Assembly (NCBI RefSeq): GCF_004138165.1
Contig: NZ_RYFF01000008.1
Location: forward strand, 62,001 to 126,000
From: Candidatus Chloroploca sp. Khr17
GTDB taxonomy: Bacteria > Chloroflexota > Chloroflexia > Chloroflexales > Chloroflexaceae
DNA: 64,000 nucleotides
Direction: 5' to 3'
Part shown: positions 50,340-58,510 of the stretch, in pieces
How the letters are laid out: each line of letters begins with the position of its first letter
How positions within the stretch are numbered: the stretch's first letter is position 1
Position numbers and translations under genes: made by a program
Notes under the pieces: generated by a model
Database searches by the model: none
Told to the model about the DNA's origin: nothing
The model's input: only the letters and a program-made list of their open reading frames with translations

Positions 50340-51581
50340 ATGAGCAGTCGTCACCCCGCCGAGCGTGTGCGTGGCTTTGGAACCACGATTTTTGCCGAAA
50401 TCAGTGCGCTGGCCGTTCAGTGTGGCGCGGTCAATCTGGGGCAGGGGTTCCCGGATTTTGCGGGGCCAGCCTGGGTAAAAGCGGCGGCGATGGCGGCAGT
50501 CGAGGCCGATTTGAACCAGTATGCCCCCTATCAGGGCTTGCCCCGGCTGCGCGGGGCGGTGGCGGCAACCTGGCAGGCCCAGGGGCGCCAGGCGTTTGAT
50601 CCCGCGCGCGAAATCACCGTGACCAGTGGCGCGACAGAGGCGCTCTTTGGCGCAATACAAGCGCTTGTCAATCCTGGTGACGAGGTCATTATCTTTGAGC
50701 CGTTCTATGATGCGTATGTGCCGGCGGTGACAATGGCGGGCGGCGTGCCCCGTTATGTGCGGCTGCATCCCCCGGCGGAAGGGCAAGCTTCGCCACTTAC
50801 CGGGGTGCCTGCACATGCGTGGTGGTTTGATCCTGACGAGTTGCGGGCGGCTTTTTCCCCACACACACGGATCTTGATGCTCAATACGCCCCATAATCCA
50901 ACCGGCAAAGTCTTTCGTATGGCTGAACTCGAGCTCATTGCGTCGCTCTGCATTGAGTATGATGTAACCGTGATTGCCGATGAGGTCTATGATCAGTTGG
51001 TTTTTGGCGATGCTGAGCATCAAGGGATTGCGAGCCTACCGGGGATGTGGGAGCGAACCCTGACGATCAATAGCATTGGCAAGACCTTCAGTGTGACCGG
51101 GTGGAAGATCGGGTATGCGGTTGGGCCAGCGGCGCTCAACGATGCGTTGCGGGCCGCGCATCAGTGGATTACGTTTGCGACCGCCACGCCTTTGCAAGAT
51201 GCAGCGGCGGCGGCGCTTGAAGCGGCCCTCACGAATGACTATTACGAGGAACTGCGGGCCGAGTACCTTGAGCGTTACACACTCTTGCGAACGCTCTTGC
51301 ACGAGGCTGGTCTGCCGACGTTGCCGACCGAAGGCAGTTATTTTGTAATGGCAGATCTGAGTGGCACTGGCTTTGCCGATGATGGTGCCTTTTGTCGCTG
51401 GTTGACCCGCGAGATCGGGGTTGCGGCGATCCCGCCTTCGGCTTTTTATGCGCCGAGGGGAGCGGATGCGCGCAGTCAACCGTTGCCTCTGCTCGCTCGT
51501 TTCTGCTTTGCCAAAAAGCTGGAAACGCTGCGTGCCGCCGGCGAGCGTCTCGCGGCGGTGCGGTTTCCCGTCGGGGGGTAG
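50340..51581 (+). CDS. PLP-dependent aminotransferase class I/II (KAT/YbdL type)
   Basis: 413 aa fold-type I aminotransferase. GFGTTIFAEISALAVQCGAV and NLGQGFPDF are the N-terminal marks of the kynurenine/methionine aminotransferase branch. Also TSGATEALFGAIQALVNPGD, LNTPHNPTGKVF, VIADEVYDQLVF, and the PLP-Lys motif SIGKTFSVTGWKIGY. The C-terminal ARFCFAKKLETL holds the carboxylate-binding Arg. Substrate (Met, Gln, Kyn) not determinable. CAGGAG ribosome-binding site. Its stop codon lies inside the left direct repeat flanking a miniature element (51584-51738). Confidence 0.92.
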   Translation: MSSRHPAERVRGFGTTIFAEISALAVQCGAVNLGQGFPDFAGPAWVKAAAMAAVEADLNQYAPYQGLPRLRGAVAATWQAQGRQAFDPAREITVTSGATEALFGAIQALVNPGDEVIIFEPFYDAYVPAVTMAGGVPRYVRLHPPAEGQASPLTGVPAHAWWFDPDELRAAFSPHTRILMLNTPHNPTGKVFRMAELELIASLCIEYDVTVIADEVYDQLVFGDAEHQGIASLPGMWERTLTINSIGKTFSVTGWKIGYAVGPAALNDALRAAHQWITFATATPLQDAAAAALEAALTNDYYEELRAEYLERYTLLRTLLHEAGLPTLPTEGSYFVMADLSGTGFADDGAFCRWLTREIGVAAIPPSAFYAPRGADARSQPLPLLARFCFAKKLETLRAAGERLAAVRFPVGG

Positions 51582-51583
51582 GG

Positions 51584-51738
51584 CAGGGCGATTGCATCTT
51601 CCGTGTATGCACCCCGCGAGGGCACCCGCAAGGGGTGCCCGTACACCGAGCCCGGCCCCCGGCCTGGAGGGGCACCCCTTGCGGGTGCCCTGATAGCGCG
51701 TCTTGTTGTGTCCGGTTTCGTATGATGCAATTGCCCTA
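51584..51738. mobile_element. Miniature element with AGGGC(G/A)ATTGCATC ends and 10-bp flanking repeats
   Basis: Left end CAGGGCGATTGCATC (51584-51598), right end GATGCAATTGCCCTA (51724-51738). Inside: GGGCACCCGCAAGGGGTGCCC and its inverted copy. GGGGGTAGGG directly flanks both sides (51574-51583, 51739-51748); the left copy contains the aminotransferase stop codon. Non-coding. A half copy lies at 63496-63565. Confidence 0.65.
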
Positions 51739-51742
51739 GGGG

Positions 51743-51781
51743 GTAGGGGCACGGTGGGGCACGGCACCGCCGTGCCCCTAC
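51743..51781 (-). terminator. Hairpin at the end of the TPR-protein gene
   Basis: GTAGGGGCACGG (51743-51754) pairs perfectly with CCGTGCCCCTAC (51770-51781), overlapping the TPR gene stop. No T-run, so terminator function is uncertain; it may be part of a repeat. Confidence 0.4.
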
Positions 51782-52812
51782 CGTGGGGTTTGGGCGGTTG
51801 TGCTGCTGAGATCGGCGAGTTGGCGTGCTTCGGCGGCAAGGGTGGCCTGCGCCCGTTCAAGGTAAGCGCGGGCTTCTTGGAAGCGCTGCGCGGCGCGGTT
51901 CGCATTGGCGACATCGTAGCCACTATAAAATTCGAGCACGGCATCGAGGCCTTCGAGTTGCAGATTAAGCCCGGTCAAATAATCATCGTGCGCAGGCTGC
52001 AAGGTGCCCGGGGGGCGCAATTGGCTCATAGCCTCACGTGAAGAAGCTACAGTAGCACGCAGACGTTGGGTCGCCGCAACAGCCCCAACCGAACCGCCCG
52101 CAAGCATGGTCGTCGCCTCGCGGTAGCTCGCGGTGGCGACCCGCAGATCGGCACGCAGGCTCTCGAGTGCCCCCAGATAGCCGACAGTCAGGCCTTCAAC
52201 AACGGCCAGTGGCTCGGCCTCGAGCACTGGTTCAATGGTTGGCACGGGTGGCGGCACAAGCAGTGCCACGCTTGCCAAATCTTCAGTAGGCGCAACAATC
52301 ACTGCCGCACTCCGCTCGATAGCTACCACAAAACTTTGGTAGAGACCAATGGCAACAACGAGCAGAAGAATCGGGAAGATCCAGAAGAGGAGGCGGCTCC
52401 GGCTCCACTCACGGTTCGAGCGGCGCCAATTGATCCACCAGGCATCACGGTCAACCGGGCGCTCTTTGGTCTCCACGGGAAGTGAAGGGAGCGTCATGGC
52501 AGGCGCTTTCGCGGCCTGCCCATTGAGGAGGCCCCGTGTTTCGAGCAAGCGCAGACCGCGCTGAGCGTGAGTATTGTGCGGATTCAGCGTAAGCACCGAG
52601 CGCAGACAAAAAGCGCGCTCGTGGGGATCATCAAGCACACCACTCAACCAGAGCCAGGCCGACTCGTTGCGAGGATCGAGGCGCAGTGCGCGGGTCAAGA
52701 AGCCAGCGGCAACGCGCCGATTATCGGCACGAGCCGCCGCCACACCGCGCTCATAGAGGAGGTGCGCTTCAGTAACATCAACCTTGACTTCAGGTTCCAC
52801 ACTGGGTGCCAT
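51778..52812 (-). CDS. TPR-containing single-span membrane protein
   Basis: 344 aa. The N-terminal 90 residues look like two TPR units (AHLLYERGVAAARADNRRVA, ALRLDPRNESAWLWLSGVLD, LTLNPHNTHAQRGLRLLETR). A linker and one membrane helix (LLFWIFPILLLVVAIGLYQS) near residue 150 follow, then a Pro/Val stretch and an outer coiled-coil-like helical domain rich in Ala, Arg and Glu. Presumably a scaffold with cytoplasmic TPRs. Starts 3 nt after the GH18 gene stop, so the two form an operon. No family beyond TPR recognised. Confidence 0.75.
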   Translation of the reverse strand: MAPSVEPEVKVDVTEAHLLYERGVAAARADNRRVAAGFLTRALRLDPRNESAWLWLSGVLDDPHERAFCLRSVLTLNPHNTHAQRGLRLLETRGLLNGQAAKAPAMTLPSLPVETKERPVDRDAWWINWRRSNREWSRSRLLFWIFPILLLVVAIGLYQSFVVAIERSAAVIVAPTEDLASVALLVPPPVPTIEPVLEAEPLAVVEGLTVGYLGALESLRADLRVATASYREATTMLAGGSVGAVAATQRLRATVASSREAMSQLRPPGTLQPAHDDYLTGLNLQLEGLDAVLEFYSGYDVANANRAAQRFQEARAYLERAQATLAAEARQLADLSSTTAQTPR

Positions 52813-52815
52813 AGC

Positions 52816-54081
52816 TTAATGATCGGGGATCAGCGGGGTCAACGCCCGCTGAACGTGCGCCGTATCTTTGACCATACTCTCGCGCACAATGCGCCAGTAT
52901 TCAGGTTTTTCATAACCGAGTTGCCAGATCGCGATGCCACCCAGATCCATCGCCTGGATCGTTTGGATCTTGGAACCAAGCCCGGTCTCGGTCATAAACC
53001 AGACCTGGCGCGTACCTTCGGGGCTGCGATACGAAAAATAGCTCTCTTCAACTGGCCCGGAGCTATTGCGTTCCATAAAATTGACGGTTGAGCCCTGGGA
53101 ATTGATAATCTCTTCGATCACCCGCCAGGTACGTGCGGTCGCCCGCCCAGATGGGGGCCAATCATAGCCATAGAAATGGATCCCGATCAAGACCTTGGCC
53201 GGATCAACGACACTCTGCGCATACTCAGCCACAGGATTGATCCAGTAAGCCGGCGCAACCGGCCCGGGGCCACTGCCGCGCCAATGGTAATCGTAGGTCA
53301 TGATGCGCAACTGGTCAATATAGGGGCCAATGGCAGCCCAATCCTGAAAGCCACCAAGGCCACCGAAATCACTCGACTTGGCATGGACAGCCACGGTCAA
53401 GAGCTTGTCGTGCTGGCGTAAGGCCGTACTCAACTCGACGATAAACGCCGTATAATCAGCGCGCAGCGAAGGATCGAGACTTTCGTAGTCAATATCAATG
53501 CCATCATAGCCACGGGCCAGCACTTCATCAACAATATGCTGGACATGACGGGCGCGGATGGCCGGATTGCGCAGAACCCCGTCGACCACACCAGGCGTTG
53601 CCGTCACATTATGGATCGACGGAATGATGCGGATATTGTGCTCGTGAGCAATGCGCACCAACTCATCATTGCGTGTCCCAAAGAGGCGGCCACTGGCATC
53701 AGTGGAGTACCAGAACGGGCTAATATCGTCAATAATATCGGCATTCGCAAAGAAGGAGTCACGTGCGCCACCTTCAAAGAGAGGCGGCAACCAGGCCACA
53801 ATATAGCGTCCACTCTTCGGATGATAATTGACCGGGCCAGGATCAGGCACTTCGACCGTGGGCATCGGGGTTGGCGGCACCGGGGTTGGCAAGACGATCA
53901 GCGGCACCGCCGTCGGCGCCGGGGTCGAAGTTGCCAGCGCCGCCTCGGCCGCCGCCGCCTGCACCTCGGGCAAGGCACGCGCCAACATCAGGGTTTGCCA
54001 GATCAAAACACCTGCCAGGCCAAGGGCGGTCAGATAGAGAAGGCCCAGGAGCAACGAAACAAACGACACACGACGACGCAT
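52816..54081 (-). CDS. Glycoside hydrolase family 18 protein (membrane-anchored)
   Basis: 421 aa. One N-terminal membrane helix (VSFVSLLLGLLYLTALGLAG), a Thr/Pro linker, then a GH18 barrel. YDGIDIDYESL is the DxxDxDxE catalytic motif with its Glu. Strand segments YIVAWLPPLF and LRIMTYDYHWRGSGPG, and the C-terminal GIAIWQLGYE (a conserved barrel Trp), are like YaaH/SleL and chitinase-like proteins acting on N-acetylglucosamine polymers, often peptidoglycan. Start 54081 (GAAGGGAAAG upstream) is preferred to 54105. First gene of a two-gene operon with the TPR protein, hinting at cell-wall work at the membrane. Confidence 0.88.
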   Translation of the reverse strand: MRRRVSFVSLLLGLLYLTALGLAGVLIWQTLMLARALPEVQAAAAEAALATSTPAPTAVPLIVLPTPVPPTPMPTVEVPDPGPVNYHPKSGRYIVAWLPPLFEGGARDSFFANADIIDDISPFWYSTDASGRLFGTRNDELVRIAHEHNIRIIPSIHNVTATPGVVDGVLRNPAIRARHVQHIVDEVLARGYDGIDIDYESLDPSLRADYTAFIVELSTALRQHDKLLTVAVHAKSSDFGGLGGFQDWAAIGPYIDQLRIMTYDYHWRGSGPGPVAPAYWINPVAEYAQSVVDPAKVLIGIHFYGYDWPPSGRATARTWRVIEEIINSQGSTVNFMERNSSGPVEESYFSYRSPEGTRQVWFMTETGLGSKIQTIQAMDLGGIAIWQLGYEKPEYWRIVRESMVKDTAHVQRALTPLIPDH

Positions 54082-54333
54082 AAGCTTCTTTCCCTTCGCC
54101 TGCATTATACGAGTCGCGTCTTGCAGGTGTCAAGGGTTTGTTGCCCCGCTCGGGTGCGCCGTGCGACGCACCCGAGCGGGGCGCGGCCCCATGCGCAAGA
54201 GTGTAAGCCTCCGGCTGGGGTTTGGGGGCCTGCGGCCCCCAGGAATCTCGCTTGTACTGGCGAAAACGGCCAGCGAAGCTAGCCGTTTTCGCCAGTACAA
54301 GGGTGGGTTTTTAGAGCGCCAGCACGCGAAAGG
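54082..54333. repeat. 252-bp gap with two palindromes and a terminator
   Basis: Contains a perfect 16-bp palindrome GCCCCGCTCGGGTGCG / CGCACCCGAGCGGGGC (54143-54158, 54167-54182). A short repeat GGGGCCTGCGGCCCC follows near 54227, which also occurs at 1827-1841. The hairpin at 54251-54301 closes it. No ORF; a GH18 promoter must lie here but is not recognisable. Confidence 0.5.
54251..54301 (-). terminator. Hairpin downstream of the MoxR-CoxE-zinc-ribbon genes
   Basis: 24-bp stem with one C-A mismatch (54251-54274 with 54278-54301), loop GAA, apex AAAACGGCCAGC/GCTAGCCGTTTT. Lies 33 nt after the stop of the zinc-ribbon gene on the minus strand. Confidence 0.7.
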
Positions 54334-54735
54334 CTAGCGCAGCGCAACCCCTCGCCCGCAGAGGGGGCAGAGCTCAGTGTCGTCGCGTCGCACGGGCGTA
54401 ACCCAGAGTTTGCACGCCGCACAACGGCAACTCAAGAGGGCGAGTCCGGTCAGCAAGGGTGGAAGTTCAGGCTCGCCCAGGGCGCGTCGCAACGTCGCAT
54501 GCTCAGAAGCGCCCCGTACAACCGCGGCTTCGACCCGCGCACCGGCAAAGGTCAGGTCGAGCAACATCCCCGCCGCCACCAGGTGCCGATCCGTGAGGTT
54601 GACCAGGGCCGCCTCGTCAATCGTCAAGGTCTGCTCGGCAGCCTCAGCATCGTGCCAGACTTTGCCGCTCAACGCGACCGTATCACCACCAAAAAAACCA
54701 CCAAAGTTATGCACCTCAGTCACCAAAAAAAACAT
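54334..54735 (-). CDS. Small protein with C-terminal zinc ribbon
   Basis: 133 aa. Two parts: an N-terminal beta-rich region (MFFLVTEVHNFGGFFGGDTV) and a C-terminal zinc ribbon with CRCAAC and CPLCG. No enzymatic motif. Start 54735 preferred over 54753 because of TTAGGATC about 10 nt upstream. It follows the CoxE-like gene by 30 nt, so it may belong to the MoxR-vWA operon and bind one of those proteins. Unrecognised family. Confidence 0.65.
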   Translation of the reverse strand: MFFLVTEVHNFGGFFGGDTVALSGKVWHDAEAAEQTLTIDEAALVNLTDRHLVAAGMLLDLTFAGARVEAAVVRGASEHATLRRALGEPELPPLLTGLALLSCRCAACKLWVTPVRRDDTELCPLCGRGVALR

Positions 54736-54765
54736 GCGTGAGATCCTAATCACAAAAATGGTAAG

Positions 54766-56193
54766 CTACGCCCGGACAAAGAGGCGGTCAATCGCATCAG
54801 CAAGTTGGCGCAGGTTGGTCACCTCGTGCATCGCATCGCACATCGGGGCATACTTATAGATGTCGCTGCTCAATGAGCCCGGATCATAGACGCCCCACTT
54901 CCGCTGTTCTTCGGTCGCAAACCAGACCACCCGTCGGGCACGGCGGCAGATCTGGGCAAACGCGGCAAGCCCGGGATCATTTTCATTATTGCGCCCATCA
55001 CCGAGCAGAATCACGGTCGTGCGTTGATCAACACAACTCAGGTGATCGCGGACAAACTCACCGAGCGCAAAGCCAAGATCGGTGCTGTAGCTCCGGGTCG
55101 GGCGGATCTCGTCCATTACCTGGGCCAGCGCGGTTTCGGGGCGTGCCTCGTTAAAGTAACGGCTCATATCGTGCAGGCGATCAATGAAGGCGAAGGAGCG
55201 GGTGCGACTCAGTTGATCGTGAAGTGAGTAGACCATCAGCAGCATAAAAGTCATCACGCGCTCGGTCGAGACACTGCGATCACACAGCACAACCAGTTTT
55301 GGTTTGAGATGGCGTTTGCGGTGCCGGACAACCATCGGCACCCCACCAAAACGCTGATTGGCACGGATCGTCGTCTTGGCATCAAGCGTGCCCGTCTTGC
55401 CCCGACGCTGACGCAAAGCAAGGCGGGTACGCAAACGCGCTGCGAGGCGATTGACAATCTTGCGCATATCTTCTGCATCGCGTTCATTCAACTGATCAAA
55501 GGGCCGGTCGAGCAACTCGCTTTCGGAGCGTTGACGCGGAATCGCCTGCCCTTCGCCACGCGCCTGCTCGGCCATCTGCTGGGCAACCTGCTGGCCGATC
55601 TGCTCCGCGAGCGCCGCCTGGTTCTCACGAGCAGCCTGCTCGATCGCCTGCAGCGCCTCTTCGGACATGCCCTGGGCACGCAGGGCGTCGAGTAACTCGC
55701 GGAGCGCCTTGTTCAACTGGTTGAAATTCAACTCACGCAACGCCTGCCGCGTCATCCAATCGCGATACCGTGGATTTGAGACATGCGGCGGCGCAATGCC
55801 ATCCATCAACTGACCCATCTCTTGGGCCGAAAGGGGCTGACCCGTCATCATCGAGCGAAAGAGTTGTGCCAGTTGTTCCGGACTCATCTGCGCCAGCATC
55901 TGGGCGAGTTGCTCCATCAACTGTTCGCGCTCTTGCTCAGAAAGCTGACCGCCACCGGGTTGCTGCATCGGCGGGGGCGCTTCTTTGCCAAAATAGAGGG
56001 GAAAGAGCTCGCGGAAGGTCGTAAAATCTTTCGCATCCTTGATCAGGCTCGTCTGCATAACCAGTTCAAAGAGGCGCCGATCGGTAATCCCTGCCTGCTC
56101 AATCGCCCGCATCGCATCAGCCGTTTCAGCAAGGCTGACCCGAATACCGGCGGCTCGCAAGGCGGCAATAAATTCAGTGATACGTCGATCCAT
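54766..56193 (-). CDS. vWA-domain protein, CoxE-like
   Basis: 475 aa, cytoplasmic. Helical N-terminus (RRITEFIAALRAAGIRVSLA), a Gln/Glu-rich coiled region (QLSEQEREQLMEQLAQMLAQ), then the vWA domain with metal site LCDRSVSTE, TDLGFALGEF and VILLGDGRNNEND. The last includes the typical RVVWFATE region. CoxE-type proteins pair with MoxR ATPases to mature or insert cofactors in enzymes. Start 56193 lies 1 nt after the MoxR stop codon (TAA, 56195-56197); the longer frame runs into that gene. No CO-dehydrogenase genes are present in the window, so the target enzyme is unknown. Confidence 0.88.
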   Translation of the reverse strand: MDRRITEFIAALRAAGIRVSLAETADAMRAIEQAGITDRRLFELVMQTSLIKDAKDFTTFRELFPLYFGKEAPPPMQQPGGGQLSEQEREQLMEQLAQMLAQMSPEQLAQLFRSMMTGQPLSAQEMGQLMDGIAPPHVSNPRYRDWMTRQALRELNFNQLNKALRELLDALRAQGMSEEALQAIEQAARENQAALAEQIGQQVAQQMAEQARGEGQAIPRQRSESELLDRPFDQLNERDAEDMRKIVNRLAARLRTRLALRQRRGKTGTLDAKTTIRANQRFGGVPMVVRHRKRHLKPKLVVLCDRSVSTERVMTFMLLMVYSLHDQLSRTRSFAFIDRLHDMSRYFNEARPETALAQVMDEIRPTRSYSTDLGFALGEFVRDHLSCVDQRTTVILLGDGRNNENDPGLAAFAQICRRARRVVWFATEEQRKWGVYDPGSLSSDIYKYAPMCDAMHEVTNLRQLADAIDRLFVRA

Positions 56194-56194
56194 C

Positions 56195-57172
56195 TTAGTT
56201 ATTCCATTCACCACCAGGATAACGGTTGCGCGGGCGATCCGGGCGGTCACCACGCTCGGGGCGGTCACCACGCTCACCGCCTTGCAGCGCACGTTTGGCC
56301 CGCTGAATATCGCTCTCATACTTCAGCAGCACACTCAGCGTCGTATCAAGCGTACTCTTGTCGATTTGACGACTGTTGAGCTCAAGCAGCGCCCGCGCCC
56401 AGTCAATCGTCTCACTGACACTCGGGTGTTTTTTCAGATCCATTTTGCGAAGTTTTTGCACATATTCAATCGCCTGGCGGGCGAGTTTAGGCGAAAGGCC
56501 GGGCACCTTCAACTGGATCACGCGCAATTCGGCTTCGAGGTCAGGATAATCAATATGAATATAGAGGCAGCGCCGCTTGAGCGCCTCGCTCAACTCGCGG
56601 GTATTATTTGAGGTGAGCAGAACAGTCGGCTGATGCTTCGCCTTGAGCGTGCCCAGTTCCGGCACACTTACCTGGAAATCGCTCAGCACCTCCAGCAGAA
56701 AAGCCTCAAACTCCGCATCAGCGCGGTCGATCTCATCAATGAGCAGCACCACTGGCTCATCGCTGGTAATAGCGCGGAGCAGCGGACGCGGCAGCAGAAA
56801 GCGCTCGGAGAAGAAGACATCCTCTTCGTTCGCCAGACGATCGGCGGCCTCGCGCAGGGTTCGCGAATCACCGAGCAGATCGCTCAGCTTCTCACGTAGC
56901 AACTGCGTATAGAGCAACTGCTTGGCATACTCCCACTCATAGAGCGCCTTGGTCTCATCGAGACCCTCGTAGCACTGCAAACGGATCAACTCGCGGCCAT
57001 TCGCGAGCGCCCAACTCTTGGCAAGTTCGGTCTTGCCGACCCCGGCGGGGCCTTCGGCGAGCAACGGCTTGCCGAGTTTATCAGCCAGAAACATCGCCGT
57101 ACAAATCTCGTCGGAAGCAATATACTGCTGGGTCGCGAGGATCTCACGCACATCGGTAATCGAATTGAGCAT
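56195..57172 (-). CDS. MoxR-family AAA+ ATPase
   Basis: 325 aa. Walker A EGPAGVGKTELAKS near residue 40, then IRLQCYEGLDETKALYEWEY (MoxR signature), Walker B VVLLIDEIDRAD, and VLLTSNNTRELSEALKRRC (sensor 1 and Arg finger). The C-terminus is unusually hydrophilic, GERGDRPERGDRPDRPRNRY, a low-complexity tail not normal for the family. Start 57172 matches the family start (MLNSITDVREILATQQYIA). First gene of the MoxR-CoxE-zinc-ribbon operon. Confidence 0.92.
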   Translation of the reverse strand: MLNSITDVREILATQQYIASDEICTAMFLADKLGKPLLAEGPAGVGKTELAKSWALANGRELIRLQCYEGLDETKALYEWEYAKQLLYTQLLREKLSDLLGDSRTLREAADRLANEEDVFFSERFLLPRPLLRAITSDEPVVLLIDEIDRADAEFEAFLLEVLSDFQVSVPELGTLKAKHQPTVLLTSNNTRELSEALKRRCLYIHIDYPDLEAELRVIQLKVPGLSPKLARQAIEYVQKLRKMDLKKHPSVSETIDWARALLELNSRQIDKSTLDTTLSVLLKYESDIQRAKRALQGGERGDRPERGDRPDRPRNRYPGGEWNN

Positions 57173-57399
57173 GCGCAACGCCGCCTTTCTGTTGAGGATC
57201 ACCACTCGCAGGGCAACCCTGGCGAGCATGGAAGAGCTAGGAATCGAGGGGGAACACTTTCAGTATACCACGATGCATATCGGAACGACAGGATTGTCAC
57301 CTGGAAAAACGGGTGGTATAGTGAGCATGATGACCAGTCCAGACGATAGGTGAGCTGGATCGCGATCAGTCCTCGCTCCATTTCCAGGAAGTAATCGTT

Positions 57400-58068
57400 A
57401 TGAACCAGCCACGGCCCACAGCGCTACTCTTTGACCTCGACGGCACCCTGACCGACCCCTACGAGGGCATTACCCGTACCTTTCGCCATACGCTCAACAC
57501 CCTGGGCAAGCCTCTTCCCAACGAAGAGACGCTGCGCAGTTGGATCGGGCCACCCCTGCGAGCGAGTTTACGGGCGTACCTTGGCGATGACACGCTCGCG
57601 GAAGAGGCCATCACCATCTACCGCCAGCGCTATCTATCCATTGGCATGTACGAGAACCAGCTCTACGCAGGCATCCCCGAGTTGCTCGCCGAATTGCAAG
57701 CAAGCGGCATCCGGCTCTATGTTGCAACCTCGAAATTCATTGTGCCGGCGCAGGGCATTCTCGATCATTTTGGCCTAACGCGCTTCTTTGCTGGCATCAT
57801 CGGCTCGACCCCCGACGATCGCATTGGCACCAAAGCCGAAGTCATTGGCGCGGTGCTCGAGCTGCTCAGCCCAACCGAACGCAGCGCGAGCCTCATGATT
57901 GGCGACACGGTCTATGACATCGAAGGCGCACGCACGCACAACCTGCGATGTATTGCCGTCACCTACGGCTACGGCACCCTAGCCGAACTCACCGAAGCCA
58001 ACCCTCACGCACTGGCCCACAGCGTCGCCGATCTTCGCGAGATGCTGTGCAACAAAAAAGACCGCTAG
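57400..58068 (+). CDS. HAD-superfamily phosphatase (phosphoglycolate phosphatase-like)
   Basis: 222 aa. LLFDLDGTLTDPYEGITRT supplies the DxDGT nucleophile motif. Further motifs are YVATSKFIVPAQGILDHFGL (motif II), a Lys in DRIGTKAEVIGAV (motif III), and MIGDTVYDIEGARTHNLRCI (motif IV). The cap domain is of the C1 type. Likely hydrolyses phosphoglycolate or a small phosphate ester; substrate unproven. AGGAAGT precedes the ATG. Divergent from MoxR. Confidence 0.88.
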   Translation: MNQPRPTALLFDLDGTLTDPYEGITRTFRHTLNTLGKPLPNEETLRSWIGPPLRASLRAYLGDDTLAEEAITIYRQRYLSIGMYENQLYAGIPELLAELQASGIRLYVATSKFIVPAQGILDHFGLTRFFAGIIGSTPDDRIGTKAEVIGAVLELLSPTERSASLMIGDTVYDIEGARTHNLRCIAVTYGYGTLAELTEANPHALAHSVADLREMLCNKKDR

Positions 58069-58230
58069 CTAGCGGCCCTCCGTGGGGGAGGGAAACGCTT
58101 TCATCAGGCTTAACTATGATGGGTGTGATGATGTGATGGGCTATGATTGCTGCGATAGGCACCCTGCGCATCGCCCGCATCCGTCCTCACCGGCGGCGGA
58201 ATGAAGAGGAAAATTTTCATCGGGCCTACC

Positions 58231-58282
58231 GTAGTGCCGACTTCAGTCGGCAAAGCCGGAAGCCGACTGAAGTCGGCACTAC
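58231..58282. repeat. 21-bp palindrome of the GTGCCGACTTCAGTCGGC type
   Basis: Arms GTAGTGCCGACTTCAGTCGGC (58231-58251, 21 bp) and its exact reverse complement (58262-58282), loop AAAGCCGGAA. Each arm is itself nearly palindromic (GCCGAC...GTCGGC). The related core AGTGCCGACTTTAG occurs in the element at 43845-43954. Confidence 0.6.
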
Positions 58283-58463
58283 CTGATGTACTGCGCACAG
58301 GCCATAACGCCTCGACTATGGAACGCGAAGTCGGTCTGGGCCGGCGGGATCAGGCTACGAAGGTGACCTTTGCTCCTCAGGAGCCGAGCCGTTCACGTTG
58401 GTGGAAGAAGATGCAATCACTCTGTGCGCATAGGGCGTGCGCCCGCGAAAGCCATCGCAAATA

Positions 58464-58472
58464 TGCTACAAT
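58464..58472 (+). promoter_or_regulatory. Extended -10 promoter element for pgk
   Basis: TGC then TACAAT (58467-58472), 39 nt before the pgk start codon. No -35 seen. Confidence 0.4.
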
Positions 58473-58510
58473 ATCGCAGGTTGGCAGACACCGCAGAAGG
58501 AGCTTGGCTG

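Larger units (their letters stand above)
58069..58510. other. 442-bp gap upstream of pgk
   Basis: Contains the palindrome at 58231-58282 and, near the pgk start, a TGC-TACAAT extended -10 (58464-58472). A GATG-rich stretch at about 58113-58139 has no function that I can see. No ORF with convincing features. Confidence 0.5.
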
